DNA from: Sphingomonas sp. Root720 | Lineage (GTDB): Bacteria; Pseudomonadota; Alphaproteobacteria; Sphingomonadales; Sphingomonadaceae | Direction of reading: 5' to 3' | Length of the DNA stretch: 64,000 nt | NCBI RefSeq assembly: GCF_001428605.1 | Contig: NZ_LMID01000001.1 | Span: 310,001 to 374,000 of the forward strand | The notes under the pieces: generated by a model | What the model saw: the letters and a program-made list of their open reading frames with translations, nothing else | What the model was told of the DNA's origin: nothing | Databases searched by the model: none | Shown: in pieces, positions 43,112-51,548 of the stretch | Layout of the letters: the number at the start of each line of letters is the position of its first letter | Position numbering within the stretch: the stretch's first letter is position 1 | Made by a program: the position numbers and the translations under genes

Positions 43112-44644
43112 ATGGATCGGGCCTTGGGCAAAATGGTCGTAGGCAACATCCTGGCCACCGCTGCAATCCGACATCCAAAATCGCCGGCGATCTATTGCGC
43201 CGGTACGGGCCGACGCTTTACTTTCGAGCAGCTCGACAACCGTACGAACCAGCTTGGGCACGCGCTGATCAATGCCGGCTTCAGGAAGGGGCATGTGGTC
43301 GCGTTCCTCTCTTCAAATCGATCCGAACTCGTCGAGATCTATTTTGCGCTGGCGCGCACGGGCATCATCGGACTGCCGCTGAACTACCGCTTCTCGCCGA
43401 ATGAAGTGCTCGACATGATGCGTTCTGTTGAAGCAAGCGGCCTGATTTATGAGAACAAATTCGCCGCCACGGCGCAGCAGGCTTCGCACTTGGTTCGCAG
43501 CCTCATCCAAATAGGCGGCGAAGCTCCAGACTCTGCCCTGGCTTACGAGGATTTTCTCTCCAATTCCCCCTCCTGCGCTCTGGACATAGAAGTCGAGGAG
43601 AGCGACCCATTTTATTTCAACCTGACATCCGGAACGACGGGTTTATCGAAATCCTATATTCTCACCCAATATAATAATAGCACCCTGGGGCCCCTCTACC
43701 GGGAACTCGACCTCTGCCGGAGCGACGTCGCTATGACCGTGTTTCCGGCGTTCGGCCGGGTGGGCTTCGCCTGGATCGCGGGCGCGATGCTCTATGGCAT
43801 TCCTAATGTGATTACCAATTTCGAGCCGAACGAGGTCCTGCGTCTCGTAGAGGCGGAACGCGTCACGATCTTCAATCTCGTTCCCACCATGGCCGCCATG
43901 ATGATTTCGGCACAAGTGACAACGCCCAGGGATCTCAGTTCCCTTCGCGGACTGGTGTTCGCTGGAGCGCTTCTGCCGGATGCGGTACGCGAACAGACCG
44001 TGGCGAACCTATGTCCGGCCGTTTTCGAGTTTTACGGGATGCAAGAGACGGGCGTGCTCACGCTCAGCACGCCCGACGACCGCGTCCGGAGTCCGAGATC
44101 GGTGGGCAAGGCAATCGCGTTTTCCGAGGTGCTGGTCGTCGATGAGCATGGAAGGCGCTGCGCGCCGGATGCGATCGGCGAGATCATAGGAAGGGCGCCG
44201 ACCGCGGTGACCGCCTATTTCAACAACCCGGAAAAGTCGGTCGAGACTTTCCGCAATGGGTGGGTTCATACCGGGGATCTCGGCAGCCTTGACGAAGAGG
44301 GCTTTCTTACCATCCGCGGCCGAAAAAAGGACATGATCGTAACGGGCGGCCAGAATGTGTACGCGGGCGACGTCGAAAAGATCATCTTGAAGCATACGGG
44401 CGTTGCCGACTGTGCCGTCTTCGGTCTTCCGGATGAGCTGTGGGGCGAACGTGTCGTCGCGCTGCTGATCGGCAGGGAAGACGCCGTGCTCGACACCGAA
44501 GAGCTCGAGGCGCTCTGCCGCCAGAACCTGCCGGGCTACTGCATCCCGAAGCAGTTCATCGTCGACGATCAACCCTTCCCCTGCACGCCCACCGGCAAGG
44601 TTCAGAAATATCTTCTGGTGGAGCGATTTTCTCAGAAAGCCTGA
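43112..44644 (+). CDS. acyl-CoA synthetase (AMP-forming, fadD-like)
   Basis: ATG at 43112 follows GGAGAG (43099-43104) and gives 510 residues; the frame is open from 43061. FYFNLTSGTTGLSKSYILTQ is the P-loop segment (Lys kept, but Ser-Tyr follows), FYGMQETGVLTLS the adenine motif, and TPTGKVQKYLL the C-terminal Lys motif. It activates an acid to acyl-CoA. It ends the monooxygenase operon and converges on the AraC gene. It is the fourth ligase of the window and not close to the 8.2/29.7 kb paralogues. Confidence 0.92.
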   Translation: MDRALGKMVVGNILATAAIRHPKSPAIYCAGTGRRFTFEQLDNRTNQLGHALINAGFRKGHVVAFLSSNRSELVEIYFALARTGIIGLPLNYRFSPNEVLDMMRSVEASGLIYENKFAATAQQASHLVRSLIQIGGEAPDSALAYEDFLSNSPSCALDIEVEESDPFYFNLTSGTTGLSKSYILTQYNNSTLGPLYRELDLCRSDVAMTVFPAFGRVGFAWIAGAMLYGIPNVITNFEPNEVLRLVEAERVTIFNLVPTMAAMMISAQVTTPRDLSSLRGLVFAGALLPDAVREQTVANLCPAVFEFYGMQETGVLTLSTPDDRVRSPRSVGKAIAFSEVLVVDEHGRRCAPDAIGEIIGRAPTAVTAYFNNPEKSVETFRNGWVHTGDLGSLDEEGFLTIRGRKKDMIVTGGQNVYAGDVEKIILKHTGVADCAVFGLPDELWGERVVALLIGREDAVLDTEELEALCRQNLPGYCIPKQFIVDDQPFPCTPTGKVQKYLLVERFSQKA

Positions 44645-44648
44645 GATC

Positions 44649-44682
44649 GGGGCAGATGCCCCAGCGACGTTGACCGATCGGT
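44649..44682. terminator. hairpin and palindrome between convergent ligase and AraC genes
   Basis: GGGGC (44649-44653) pairs with GCCCC (44658-44662), 4 nt after the ligase stop. A perfect 10-bp palindrome ACCGATCGGT follows at 44673-44682. The 62-nt gap separates convergent genes, so the first element is probably a terminator; the palindrome is unexplained. Confidence 0.4.
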
Positions 44683-44706
44683 GCCAAAGGACCGCGGACT
44701 ATATGA

Positions 44707-45516
44707 TCATGCTCCCGGGCGCTGACCGCCCTGCCGCGCAATCATATAACGGGCCGGAGGGGAGCCGAGAGACTTCTTGAACATCGTCACAAAGCTCGCT
44801 GGGCTTTCATAGCCGAGTTCGGTGGCGACATTCTGCACGGTTTCCCCTTTGGACAGGAGTTGGAGCGAGAGGACGATTTGGAATTGCTGCCGCCATCGGC
44901 TGAAGCTGAGCCCCGTTTCCTTTTGCAATAACCGGTGCAACGTCCGTTCGCTCATACCGATGCGGCGCGCCCACTTGCCGACCGTAAGCCGGCTCGAAGG
45001 AGAGGAAATCATCTCCTCCGCCATGGTCCGCAACCGTCGATCTTCCGGCATCGGCAAATGAAATTTCTCGAGCGGCGCCATCCCCAGCTCGTCGACGAGC
45101 AAGGACACCAGTTTCGTTTCCATCCCGGTCTCGGGATATAAAATGGGAAAAGTGGCGCAGCGTATGACGAGTTCACGAAGCAAGGGCGTCACCGAAACCG
45201 TACAGCATGCTTCGGGAAGCGTCGAGGACATGGCGGGATCGACGAGCAGGGAATAGCCCTCGATCGAAGGCGACGCCTTCACGCTATGGAGGATGTCGCC
45301 CGGAATCCAGATCGCGCATTGCGGGGGCACGATCCACAGCCCGCCGGCGGCCTCGCAGGTCAAGGCGCCCCGCATGGTCATCATGAGTTGGCCTTTGGCA
45401 TGCGAATGCGCCTCGAGCTCAAAGCCGTTATCGACGTCGGCTATGCCAAAGGCGAGCACCTGCCGCGGGATGGTATCCGGATCGACCATGGCTGTAGGAT
45501 CGTTAAATATCGGCAT
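44707..45516 (-). CDS. AraC-family transcriptional regulator
   Basis: ATG at 45516 has GAAGG 5 nt upstream and gives 269 residues. An alternative ATG at 45561 overlaps the upstream stop as ATGA and adds 15. Residues 20-110 form a cupin-like sensing domain (HSHAKGQLMMTMRGALTCEA, VPPQCAIWIPGDILHSV). The C-terminal third holds the two AraC helix-turn-helices, with LTVGKWARRIGMSERTLHRL and VQNVATELGYESPASFVTMF. It is the last gene of the leftward cupin-SDR-SMP30 operon. It probably senses a substrate of this module; its targets are unknown. Confidence 0.9.
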   Translation of the reverse strand: MPIFNDPTAMVDPDTIPRQVLAFGIADVDNGFELEAHSHAKGQLMMTMRGALTCEAAGGLWIVPPQCAIWIPGDILHSVKASPSIEGYSLLVDPAMSSTLPEACCTVSVTPLLRELVIRCATFPILYPETGMETKLVSLLVDELGMAPLEKFHLPMPEDRRLRTMAEEMISSPSSRLTVGKWARRIGMSERTLHRLLQKETGLSFSRWRQQFQIVLSLQLLSKGETVQNVATELGYESPASFVTMFKKSLGSPPARYMIARQGGQRPGA

Positions 45517-45557
45517 GGAAACCTTCGTGCGACGGAGCCGGTCAGCCTGCTCCCGCC

Positions 45558-46559
45558 TCATCCGTAGATCGGCGGCGTTCCAGCGACGGGGGACTGGAAG
45601 GAGGCTATCCTGTTTCCGAAGACGGCGCCGACATACACGGTTTTGAGATCGTCGCCACCGAAGGCGATACTGGTAGGGCCGCCCAGTTCCGGGCTTGCGC
45701 AACGCGCCGCCAGGTTGAAGTCGAACATCCCTGCTTCCACCGCTCTCCCGAACTGTGCGAGGGCGCTCGGATTGCCGAAGTCGGCGACCCTCAAGACGTC
45801 GCCACGCGCCGTCAGGACGAGCAAGCGCTCCAACATGGGCTGCGTGACCCAGACATTGTCGTCCCGGTCGAATGCAAAGCCGTCTATGTTGCCTTCAAAG
45901 GTGGGCCCATATTGCTCTCTGCCCGTCAGCGTGCCGTCTTCCATGACGCGAAACCGCGTAAGGCACGCGCCAAAAGACTCCGCGACGTAGAAATATCGCT
46001 CATCGGCATCGAGCCGGCATGCATTGGCGAAGCGGAGGCCATCGGCGACGATCCTGGCGCGCGATCCGTCCAAGAGGACGACGAAGCCGCTCGACACCTG
46101 TTCCGGGTGCGCGGCGACATTTTCGGCCCACCGGAAATCGCGTGTCGAGACCGTGATCCAGTAACGCCCTTTTTTGTCACGAACGACGGCGTTCGGGCGA
46201 GCGAGCTCAACCCCGTCCACGCTGTCCAAGAATGTCGAGATCCGGCCGTCAGGCCTCATCCGGCAGATTTTGCGGTCACCATAGGCCGCGAAGATTATGT
46301 CGCCCTGTTCCGCGAGCGCGAAGCCCGTCGGCAGCACGCCGTCCGACATGCGGATATTCACGTCCTGCTGTTGTACGTAGGACGTATCGTTTGGCTGTCC
46401 GATGATGATTTGCGCCCCATCGGGACAGATCCGGGCGAAGCCACGCGCGTCGCAGGCCCACAACGATCCATCGCCTCCGACTTCGACGGTCTCGGGGCGC
46501 TGGAGCCCGTCGCCGACATGCCAGATGTCTTTCGACTGAAGATAGAAGTCAGACAACAT
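45558..46559 (-). CDS. SMP-30/gluconolactonase-like beta-propeller hydrolase
   Basis: ATG at 46559 with GGGGAG upstream gives 333 residues. Repeated propeller blades are visible: GDGSLWACDARGFARICPDG, LARPNAVVRDKKGRYWITVS, ANACRLDADERYFYVAESFG, and GNIDGFAFDRDDNVWVTQ. ARPNAVV, FANACRL and NIDGFAFD carry the Asn and Asp residues that bind Ca2+ in SMP-30/LRE lactonases. It would open a lactone, a natural fit with the lactone- or ester-forming monooxygenase of the same regulon (inference). The stop overlaps the possible AraC start. Confidence 0.88.
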   Translation of the reverse strand: MLSDFYLQSKDIWHVGDGLQRPETVEVGGDGSLWACDARGFARICPDGAQIIIGQPNDTSYVQQQDVNIRMSDGVLPTGFALAEQGDIIFAAYGDRKICRMRPDGRISTFLDSVDGVELARPNAVVRDKKGRYWITVSTRDFRWAENVAAHPEQVSSGFVVLLDGSRARIVADGLRFANACRLDADERYFYVAESFGACLTRFRVMEDGTLTGREQYGPTFEGNIDGFAFDRDDNVWVTQPMLERLLVLTARGDVLRVADFGNPSALAQFGRAVEAGMFDFNLAARCASPELGGPTSIAFGGDDLKTVYVGAVFGNRIASFQSPVAGTPPIYG

Positions 46560-46596
46560 GCGCGATCTCCCCTCAAAGCGGCCGGCGACCCCGGAT

Positions 46597-47400
46597 CTAC
46601 CCTCCCAGACCGCGCGCCTGGGCATAGGTGGCCAGGTGAGAGGTCGTCCCGCCATCCACATGCAGGATTTCCCCGGTCATCGAACGCGAGTCATCCGACG
46701 CCAGGAATGCCACCACATGGGCGATATCCTCCGGTGTCGACTGGTGAGCCAATGCCGAGGCATTTTCATGCACCTCCGCAAACGGCCGGGGGATGATCGC
46801 ATCGGCCGCGGGCGTCCTTACCAGGCCCGGCGCAACCGCATTGCAACGGATTCCCTTCCGTCCGAAGGTCGTCGCCACATGCCTCGTCAGCATGTTGATC
46901 CCGGCTTTGGAGACGCAATAGCTGGGCATGAGCAAAGGCGGCGACACCCCATACATCGACGATGTGTTGATGATCGAGCCGCCGCCGTTCCCGAGCATGG
47001 CCTCGATACCGAATTTGCATCCGAGCATGGTGCCGCGCAGGGTGACGTTCATTACGGCGTCCCACACCTCGATCGGCACCTCCAGAATGTCGGTGTCCGC
47101 GGCGGATATATCGGGCCGCACCAGCGCCGCGTTATTGTGCAGGATGTCCAGGCGGCCGAACGCCTCGACCGTGCGCGCGACAGAATCCCTGATCTGCCGT
47201 TCGTCACCTATGTCACATTTCACGGCAGCCGCCTCGCCACCCATTTCCCGAATGGCTTCCGCCGCGCTGGCGACGGCTTCGGCGTTGATGTCGGACAGCA
47301 TGACCCGCGCCCCGCGAGCAGCAAGTATTTTTGCGGTAGCCAGCCCGATCCCGGACGCGGCGCCGGTGACCAGGGCCGAACGGCCTTCGAGAGCAGTCAT
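46597..47400 (-). CDS. short-chain dehydrogenase/reductase
   Basis: ATG at 47400 gives 267 residues (MTALEGRSALVTGAASGIGL). GAASGIG binds the cofactor, HNNAALVRPD is the NNAG segment, and PSYCVSKAGINMLT holds the catalytic Tyr/Lys; TGEILHVDGGTTSHL ends the fold. It resembles the 2,5-dichloro-diol/steroid-alcohol type dehydrogenases frequent in sphingomonads. It lies 22 nt after the cupin stop and 37 nt before the SMP-30 gene. An alcohol-to-ketone oxidation feeding the Baeyer-Villiger enzyme would make sense (inference). Confidence 0.9.
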   Translation of the reverse strand: MTALEGRSALVTGAASGIGLATAKILAARGARVMLSDINAEAVASAAEAIREMGGEAAAVKCDIGDERQIRDSVARTVEAFGRLDILHNNAALVRPDISAADTDILEVPIEVWDAVMNVTLRGTMLGCKFGIEAMLGNGGGSIINTSSMYGVSPPLLMPSYCVSKAGINMLTRHVATTFGRKGIRCNAVAPGLVRTPAADAIIPRPFAEVHENASALAHQSTPEDIAHVVAFLASDDSRSMTGEILHVDGGTTSHLATYAQARGLGG

Positions 47401-47422
47401 CCCAGCCTCCCTAACAATGACA

Positions 47423-47968
47423 TTATCGGCAGAGGTCGTTTTGCGCCCCGATAACGGCGCACAAGAAGCGGCAGGGCTGGTCAAATGGATTGGTCCAGGC
47501 ATGTATCGTGCCGCTTTCGACCAATATGTCCCCGTTGCTCAGTTGGACGTCGCCATTGTCCAGCTGAAGAACGCACCTGCCCTGCAGCACGATGATGAGA
47601 TCGACGGTCTCCGTGCGGTGCATGCCCGGGCGATTGCCGTCCATCGCATGCGTCACTCCGGGCATCAGCCTGTCGATCGCTTCGGCATGCTCGCCCTGCG
47701 CCGACATATCCTCATTCTCATGGTGAGGCGGCAGATAGCACTCGACCAGCCGATAGCCGTCGATGGGCGGGAAGAAGCCCGAATATGCAGGCTTCGAGCC
47801 GTCGTCAGGATAATGCATCCTGTGATCGGATCCCCAGATCACACTACATTCCATGCCGCCTTGGCCGGGCATTTCCTCACCGCGAACGATGGTGTCGCAC
47901 GCCAGTTGAGAACGCCCTGCCCCGTCGTGGCCCGTGACGAGCAGGCGACGGGCAAGCTTGTCAGACAT
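47423..47968 (-). CDS. cupin-domain protein
   Basis: The start is ATG 47968 (or the ATG immediately before it) after GGGAGGG; 181 residues. The C-terminal half is a single cupin: HRTETVDLIIVLQGRCVLQL, then a Gly-containing turn and VESGTIHAWTNP, so a metal site of His/Glu type is possible. The N-terminal part has SVIWGSDHRMHYPDDG and no known motif. Similar proteins accompany aromatic catabolic operons and may isomerise or sense a small molecule. It is the first gene of the leftward operon (cupin, SDR, SMP-30, AraC), 72 nt after box 3. Confidence 0.85.
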   Translation of the reverse strand: MSDKLARRLLVTGHDGAGRSQLACDTIVRGEEMPGQGGMECSVIWGSDHRMHYPDDGSKPAYSGFFPPIDGYRLVECYLPPHHENEDMSAQGEHAEAIDRLMPGVTHAMDGNRPGMHRTETVDLIIVLQGRCVLQLDNGDVQLSNGDILVESGTIHAWTNPFDQPCRFLCAVIGAQNDLCR

Positions 47969-48040
47969 CATCCCTCCCGTTGGTTTTGGCGGTCTCTCGG
48001 GAAGGTACCTAGCGACCGGGCGAAGTGCAATATAAAACCG

Positions 48041-48054
48041 CCCGAACGGTCGGT
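48041..48054 (-). promoter_or_regulatory. candidate TetR-type operator, box 3 (ACCGACCGTTCGGG on the minus strand)
   Basis: The minus strand reads TTAACCGACCGTTCGGGCGG, flanked by ATTATT and TTTTATATT. It lies in the 126-nt gap after the dehydrogenase gene, 72 nt upstream of the cupin start. Twelve of 14 bases match box 2. Confidence 0.55.
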
Positions 48055-48094
48055 TAATAATCACATGCGCGCCATGATCGGCGCGCACACCCGC

Positions 48095-49342
48095 TCATCT
48101 CGCGGATGTCGGGACCTGATCGAAGGGGACGTCCTTGTCTGCGCGCATGTCCGCCGGCAATCCGAGCACGCGTTCGGCGATGATGTTCCGCATGACCTCA
48201 TCGGTGCCGCCAGCGATGCGCATTCCCGCACCGCGCATCAGCATTCCATGGAACCCGCCATCCGCCGAAGGTTGCTCGCTGTCGTCCAGCAACCCTGCCT
48301 CGCCCTGAAGGTCCATGCCGAACCGCGCCACATCCTGCATCGTGGATGCCCATACAAGCTTGCTGATCGAACTTTCGGGACCCGGGCGCTCTCCACGAGA
48401 CAGCGCGGAAATGTTGCGAAAGGCGGTAAAGCGCAGGCCGCTGTCGCGGATCGCGAAGGTCGCCAGTCTCGACCGCACACGGGAATCGTCGATCGCCAGC
48501 TTGCCGAGAGCGATTTCCAGTTCCGAGCAGAATTTGAGCGCGACGCCGAATCCCGTCGCCGCCCCCGTAGCCAGCGAAGCGCGCTCGTTCATGAGCGTGG
48601 TGAGCGCGACCTCCCAACCTTGACCGATATTACCCAGGCGCTGGGCGTCCGGTATCCTCACATCCGAGAGGAATATCTCGTTGAACTCGGTCTCGTCGCT
48701 GATCTGGCGAATGGGCTGCACGACCACGCCCGGACTGCGCATGTCTAGGAAGAACATGGTCAGGCCTCGATGCTTCGGCAATGTGGGATCGGTCCGTGCG
48801 ATCAGCAGCCCCCAATCGGCTTCGTGGGCATAGCTAGTCCAGATTTTCTGGCCGTTGACGACCCAGTCGTCGCCGTCCCGGATCGCACGGGTGCGAACCG
48901 CCGCCAGATCGGATCCCGCGGCGGGTTCGGAAAACATCTGACACCAATTCTCCTCGCCGGAGCTGAGGCGGGGCAGCCTGTCTTTCTTATCCTCGTCGCT
49001 CCCCCATGCCATCAGCGTGGGTCCGCACATCCCGTGGCCGATGAAGAAGGGCGCCGAGAGACTGGCGAAAACCCCCTCCTCCTGAGACCAGATTACCCGC
49101 TCGATCGGGGACAGATCGGCGCCGCCATATTCCTTCGGCCAATGCGGGGTCGCCCATCCCGCATCGCTCTTCTTCTTCTGCCAGGCCCGGGCCGCGGTCA
49201 TCGGATCGACGCTCTTCAGGGTAAGCCGCGCAGCACCCTCCTGCCCCAGCTCCTCGGCAAGCTCATGTGGGGCATTTTGCTGGATCCATGTGCGGGCGCG
49301 GGCGCGAAACGCTGCCTCTTCGGGCGTGTCGTCGAAATTCAT
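48095..49342 (-). CDS. acyl-CoA dehydrogenase
   Basis: The 415-residue protein has WCQMFSEPAAGSDLAAVRTR (middle-domain flavin/substrate motif), NGQKIWTSYAHEADWGLLIA, and a C-terminal AGMRIAGGTDEVMRNIIAER. In the last segment Ala replaces the catalytic Glu expected before GGT, so a different residue must act as base, or the partner supplies it. An insertion with GEAGLLDDSEQPSADGG lengthens the C-terminal domain. Its start overlaps the preceding dehydrogenase stop as ATGA; the two probably form a heteromer like the FadE pairs of steroid oxidation. Confidence 0.9.
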   Translation of the reverse strand: MNFDDTPEEAAFRARARTWIQQNAPHELAEELGQEGAARLTLKSVDPMTAARAWQKKKSDAGWATPHWPKEYGGADLSPIERVIWSQEEGVFASLSAPFFIGHGMCGPTLMAWGSDEDKKDRLPRLSSGEENWCQMFSEPAAGSDLAAVRTRAIRDGDDWVVNGQKIWTSYAHEADWGLLIARTDPTLPKHRGLTMFFLDMRSPGVVVQPIRQISDETEFNEIFLSDVRIPDAQRLGNIGQGWEVALTTLMNERASLATGAATGFGVALKFCSELEIALGKLAIDDSRVRSRLATFAIRDSGLRFTAFRNISALSRGERPGPESSISKLVWASTMQDVARFGMDLQGEAGLLDDSEQPSADGGFHGMLMRGAGMRIAGGTDEVMRNIIAERVLGLPADMRADKDVPFDQVPTSAR

Positions 49343-50469
49343 ATCATCTTCTCCCCTTCACGCATGTCCGCATGAAGCCGTTCGATCAGCCGGCTCTCCC
49401 ACAGCGCCGGTCCTCCGAGGGTCAGGGCGAGGAAATTCGATCTTCGGTAGAACAGATGACAATCGAATTCCCAGGTGAAGCCCATCCCCCCATGCACCTG
49501 GATATTGTTCGCGGAAGCCAGCTGGAACGCCTGCGTGGCCGCCACACGCGCCCCGGCGGCGGCGATGGGAAGCTTGTCGCTTCCCACGGATAGCGCCCAA
49601 GCGCCATAATAGGCGTTCGAGCGGGCCAGCTCATTGGCGACATAACTGTCCGCGAGAGTGTGCTTGATCGCCTGAAACGATGCGATGGGCCGACCGAAGG
49701 CATAGCGCTCCATCGCGTAATCGCGCGCCATCCGGAGAGCCCGGTCAGCGCCTCCGACCTGTTCGAACGCCGTCAACACCGCCGCCCGGTCGCGCACCTG
49801 CTGCAACAGCCGCCAGCCTTGTCCGCTTTCTCCCAATGGTTCCACCGACGTTTCGGCAAAATGCAGCTTCGCATGCTTGCGGGATGGGTCGATCGTCTTG
49901 ATGAAGGTCCGCTCGACGCCCTCGTTTCGGAGGTCGGCAAGAAAAAGGGAGTGACCGCCTGCCTCGTCGCGCGCCATGACGATGGCGAAGTCGGCTTCGA
50001 GACCGTCAGCGACGGGACTTTTTCCACCGCTTAGCTTGCCCCCGCGAACATGCGCCGTCACGCGCTCGGGTATCATCTCGCCGATCCCCTCCTGCAGCGC
50101 GATAGCGCCGATCGCCTCTCCTGCGGCGATTTGCGGCAGCCATTTGGCCTTTTGTGCATGACTTCCCGCCAGCTGGAGCAGTTCCGCAGCCTGATAGACC
50201 GTGGAAACCGTAGGCACCGCGGCCAGTGCCCGGCCACATTCTTCGGCGACCACGCACAGCTCCAGATAGCCACTGCCGGCTCCGCCAAATTCTTCAGGAA
50301 TGGCTGCGGCCAGAAAGCCATTCGCTCCAATTTTTTGCCATAGCGCGGCGTCGTGGCCAGCCGCCGAATCCATTACGCTTCTCGTCGCGGAAATCGGGCA
50401 TTCCTTTTCCAGGAAACGCTGTATGATATTGCGCAGCTCGTTCTGTTCTTCAGAGAATTGAAATTGCAT
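49339..50469 (-). CDS. acyl-CoA dehydrogenase
   Basis: The 376-residue protein starts MQFQFSEEQNELRNIIQRFL. Its middle domain lacks the clear SEPxAGSD motif (ALQEGIGEMIPERVTAH instead), while the C-terminal domain is well kept: ERYAFGRPIASFQAIKHTLA and VHGGMGFTWEFDCHLFYRRS. This is the pattern of the second subunit in paired FadE enzymes. It is coupled by ATGA to the 415-residue dehydrogenase. The operon, from box 4, reads EthD-like, crotonase, this gene, then its partner. Confidence 0.9.
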   Translation of the reverse strand: MQFQFSEEQNELRNIIQRFLEKECPISATRSVMDSAAGHDAALWQKIGANGFLAAAIPEEFGGAGSGYLELCVVAEECGRALAAVPTVSTVYQAAELLQLAGSHAQKAKWLPQIAAGEAIGAIALQEGIGEMIPERVTAHVRGGKLSGGKSPVADGLEADFAIVMARDEAGGHSLFLADLRNEGVERTFIKTIDPSRKHAKLHFAETSVEPLGESGQGWRLLQQVRDRAAVLTAFEQVGGADRALRMARDYAMERYAFGRPIASFQAIKHTLADSYVANELARSNAYYGAWALSVGSDKLPIAAAGARVAATQAFQLASANNIQVHGGMGFTWEFDCHLFYRRSNFLALTLGGPALWESRLIERLHADMREGEKMI

Positions 50470-50561
50470 TCGGGCATCTCCTGCGGGGCCATTGCATGGC
50501 TCTGTCGACCTTAATCAGGCGGCACCGGGCATCCGGGCTCACGCCGGCGTCCACGAACCCC

Positions 50562-50593
50562 GGCCTTCTCGAAAGGCCCCCCGAGCATCGGGG
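50562..50593. repeat. two adjacent hairpins between crotonase and dehydrogenase
   Basis: GGCCTT (50562-50567) pairs with AAGGCC (50573-50578), and CCCCGA (50579-50584) pairs with TCGGGG (50588-50593). They lie in the 135-nt space between the crotonase stop and the dehydrogenase start. No T-run is present; they may tune or stabilise the polycistronic mRNA. Confidence 0.35.
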
Positions 50594-50604
50594 CGCCGAG
50601 CCCA

Positions 50605-51477
50605 TCATCCGGCGGTCTTGGGCTTGCTTGCTTTTGCCTGTTTGCGGATGATCTCGGCGCCTTCAGGATCCACGATCATACCGTGGACGACTTGGTTATG
50701 GGCGTGGCCGAGATGGTGGAGGGTGAAAGCCGATTGCACCGCCGACCACATGCCCTGTGCATCCAGCGACTGATTGACGGACATCTTCGCCAATTTGAGG
50801 CCGATCGTCGGCCGCTGCGCGATCTTTTCGGCGAGCGCCAGCGTGAATCCATCGAGTTGCTCCCGGGGGACGACATGGTTCACCATGCCGAGCGTCCTAG
50901 CCTCTTCCGCTCCGATCGCCTCGCCGGTGAACAGCATTTCCTTCGCCTTACGATGGCCCAATTCCCACGCATGCACGAAGAATTCATGGCCGTTCGTTCC
51001 AAAAGCCACCACAGGATCGGAGAATTCCGCATCATCGCTCGCCACGATCAGGTCGAACGGCCACACCAGCATCAATCCGCCCGCGATAGCTTTGCCCTGA
51101 ACCTGCACGATGGTCGGCTTGGGCAAATTCCTCCAGCGCCAGCAAAAACCGAGATAGAATTCCTGCTCTTTGGCGACATGACCTTCGGGACCGGGCAATT
51201 CATAGCCACCGCCCCCCAGTACCGGGGGCCCGAAGTCACCGATTTTGCCATCATCGCCGAGGAAGTGGCCAGCCGAAAAATGCGGTCCGTCGGCCGCAAT
51301 GATGACAACCCTAACCTCATCGTCATGCATCGCGATATCGAGCGCGCGATTGATTTCGTACAGCATTTTCATGTCTTGCGCGTTGCGCCGGTCGGGACGC
51401 GCCAGAACGATGCGGGCTACGCGAACTGCGGGCGCTTCGTAACGGATTTCGGTGAAGCCTTCGACATCGTTCGCCAT
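50605..51477 (-). CDS. enoyl-CoA hydratase/isomerase (crotonase)
   Basis: The 290-residue protein has IAADGPHFSAGHFLGDDGKI and GKAIAGGLMLVWPFDLIVAS as oxyanion-hole regions. The active-site stretch AFGTNGHEFFVHAWELGHRK is unlike the standard Glu-containing loop and typical of the EchA subgroup with a long insert (GYELPGPEGHVAKEQEFYLG). The C-terminus is rich in Lys. It probably hydrates the enoyl-CoA made by the dehydrogenase pair encoded downstream, though isomerase or hydrolase activity is possible. Confidence 0.88.
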   Translation of the reverse strand: MANDVEGFTEIRYEAPAVRVARIVLARPDRRNAQDMKMLYEINRALDIAMHDDEVRVVIIAADGPHFSAGHFLGDDGKIGDFGPPVLGGGGYELPGPEGHVAKEQEFYLGFCWRWRNLPKPTIVQVQGKAIAGGLMLVWPFDLIVASDDAEFSDPVVAFGTNGHEFFVHAWELGHRKAKEMLFTGEAIGAEEARTLGMVNHVVPREQLDGFTLALAEKIAQRPTIGLKLAKMSVNQSLDAQGMWSAVQSAFTLHHLGHAHNQVVHGMIVDPEGAEIIRKQAKASKPKTAG

Positions 51478-51548
51478 GCCGTTCCTACTCCTTATGATTT
51501 TAAACGGCGAAGCCGTGATAATGCACGGCCTCCTCGTCTACCGCCGCA

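Noticed and set aside
46928-48748. Long plus-strand open frame of about 600 codons opposite the SDR, cupin and dehydrogenase genes
   Set aside because: It runs antisense across three genes with clear motifs and contains no recognisable domain; long antisense frames are common in G+C-rich DNA.
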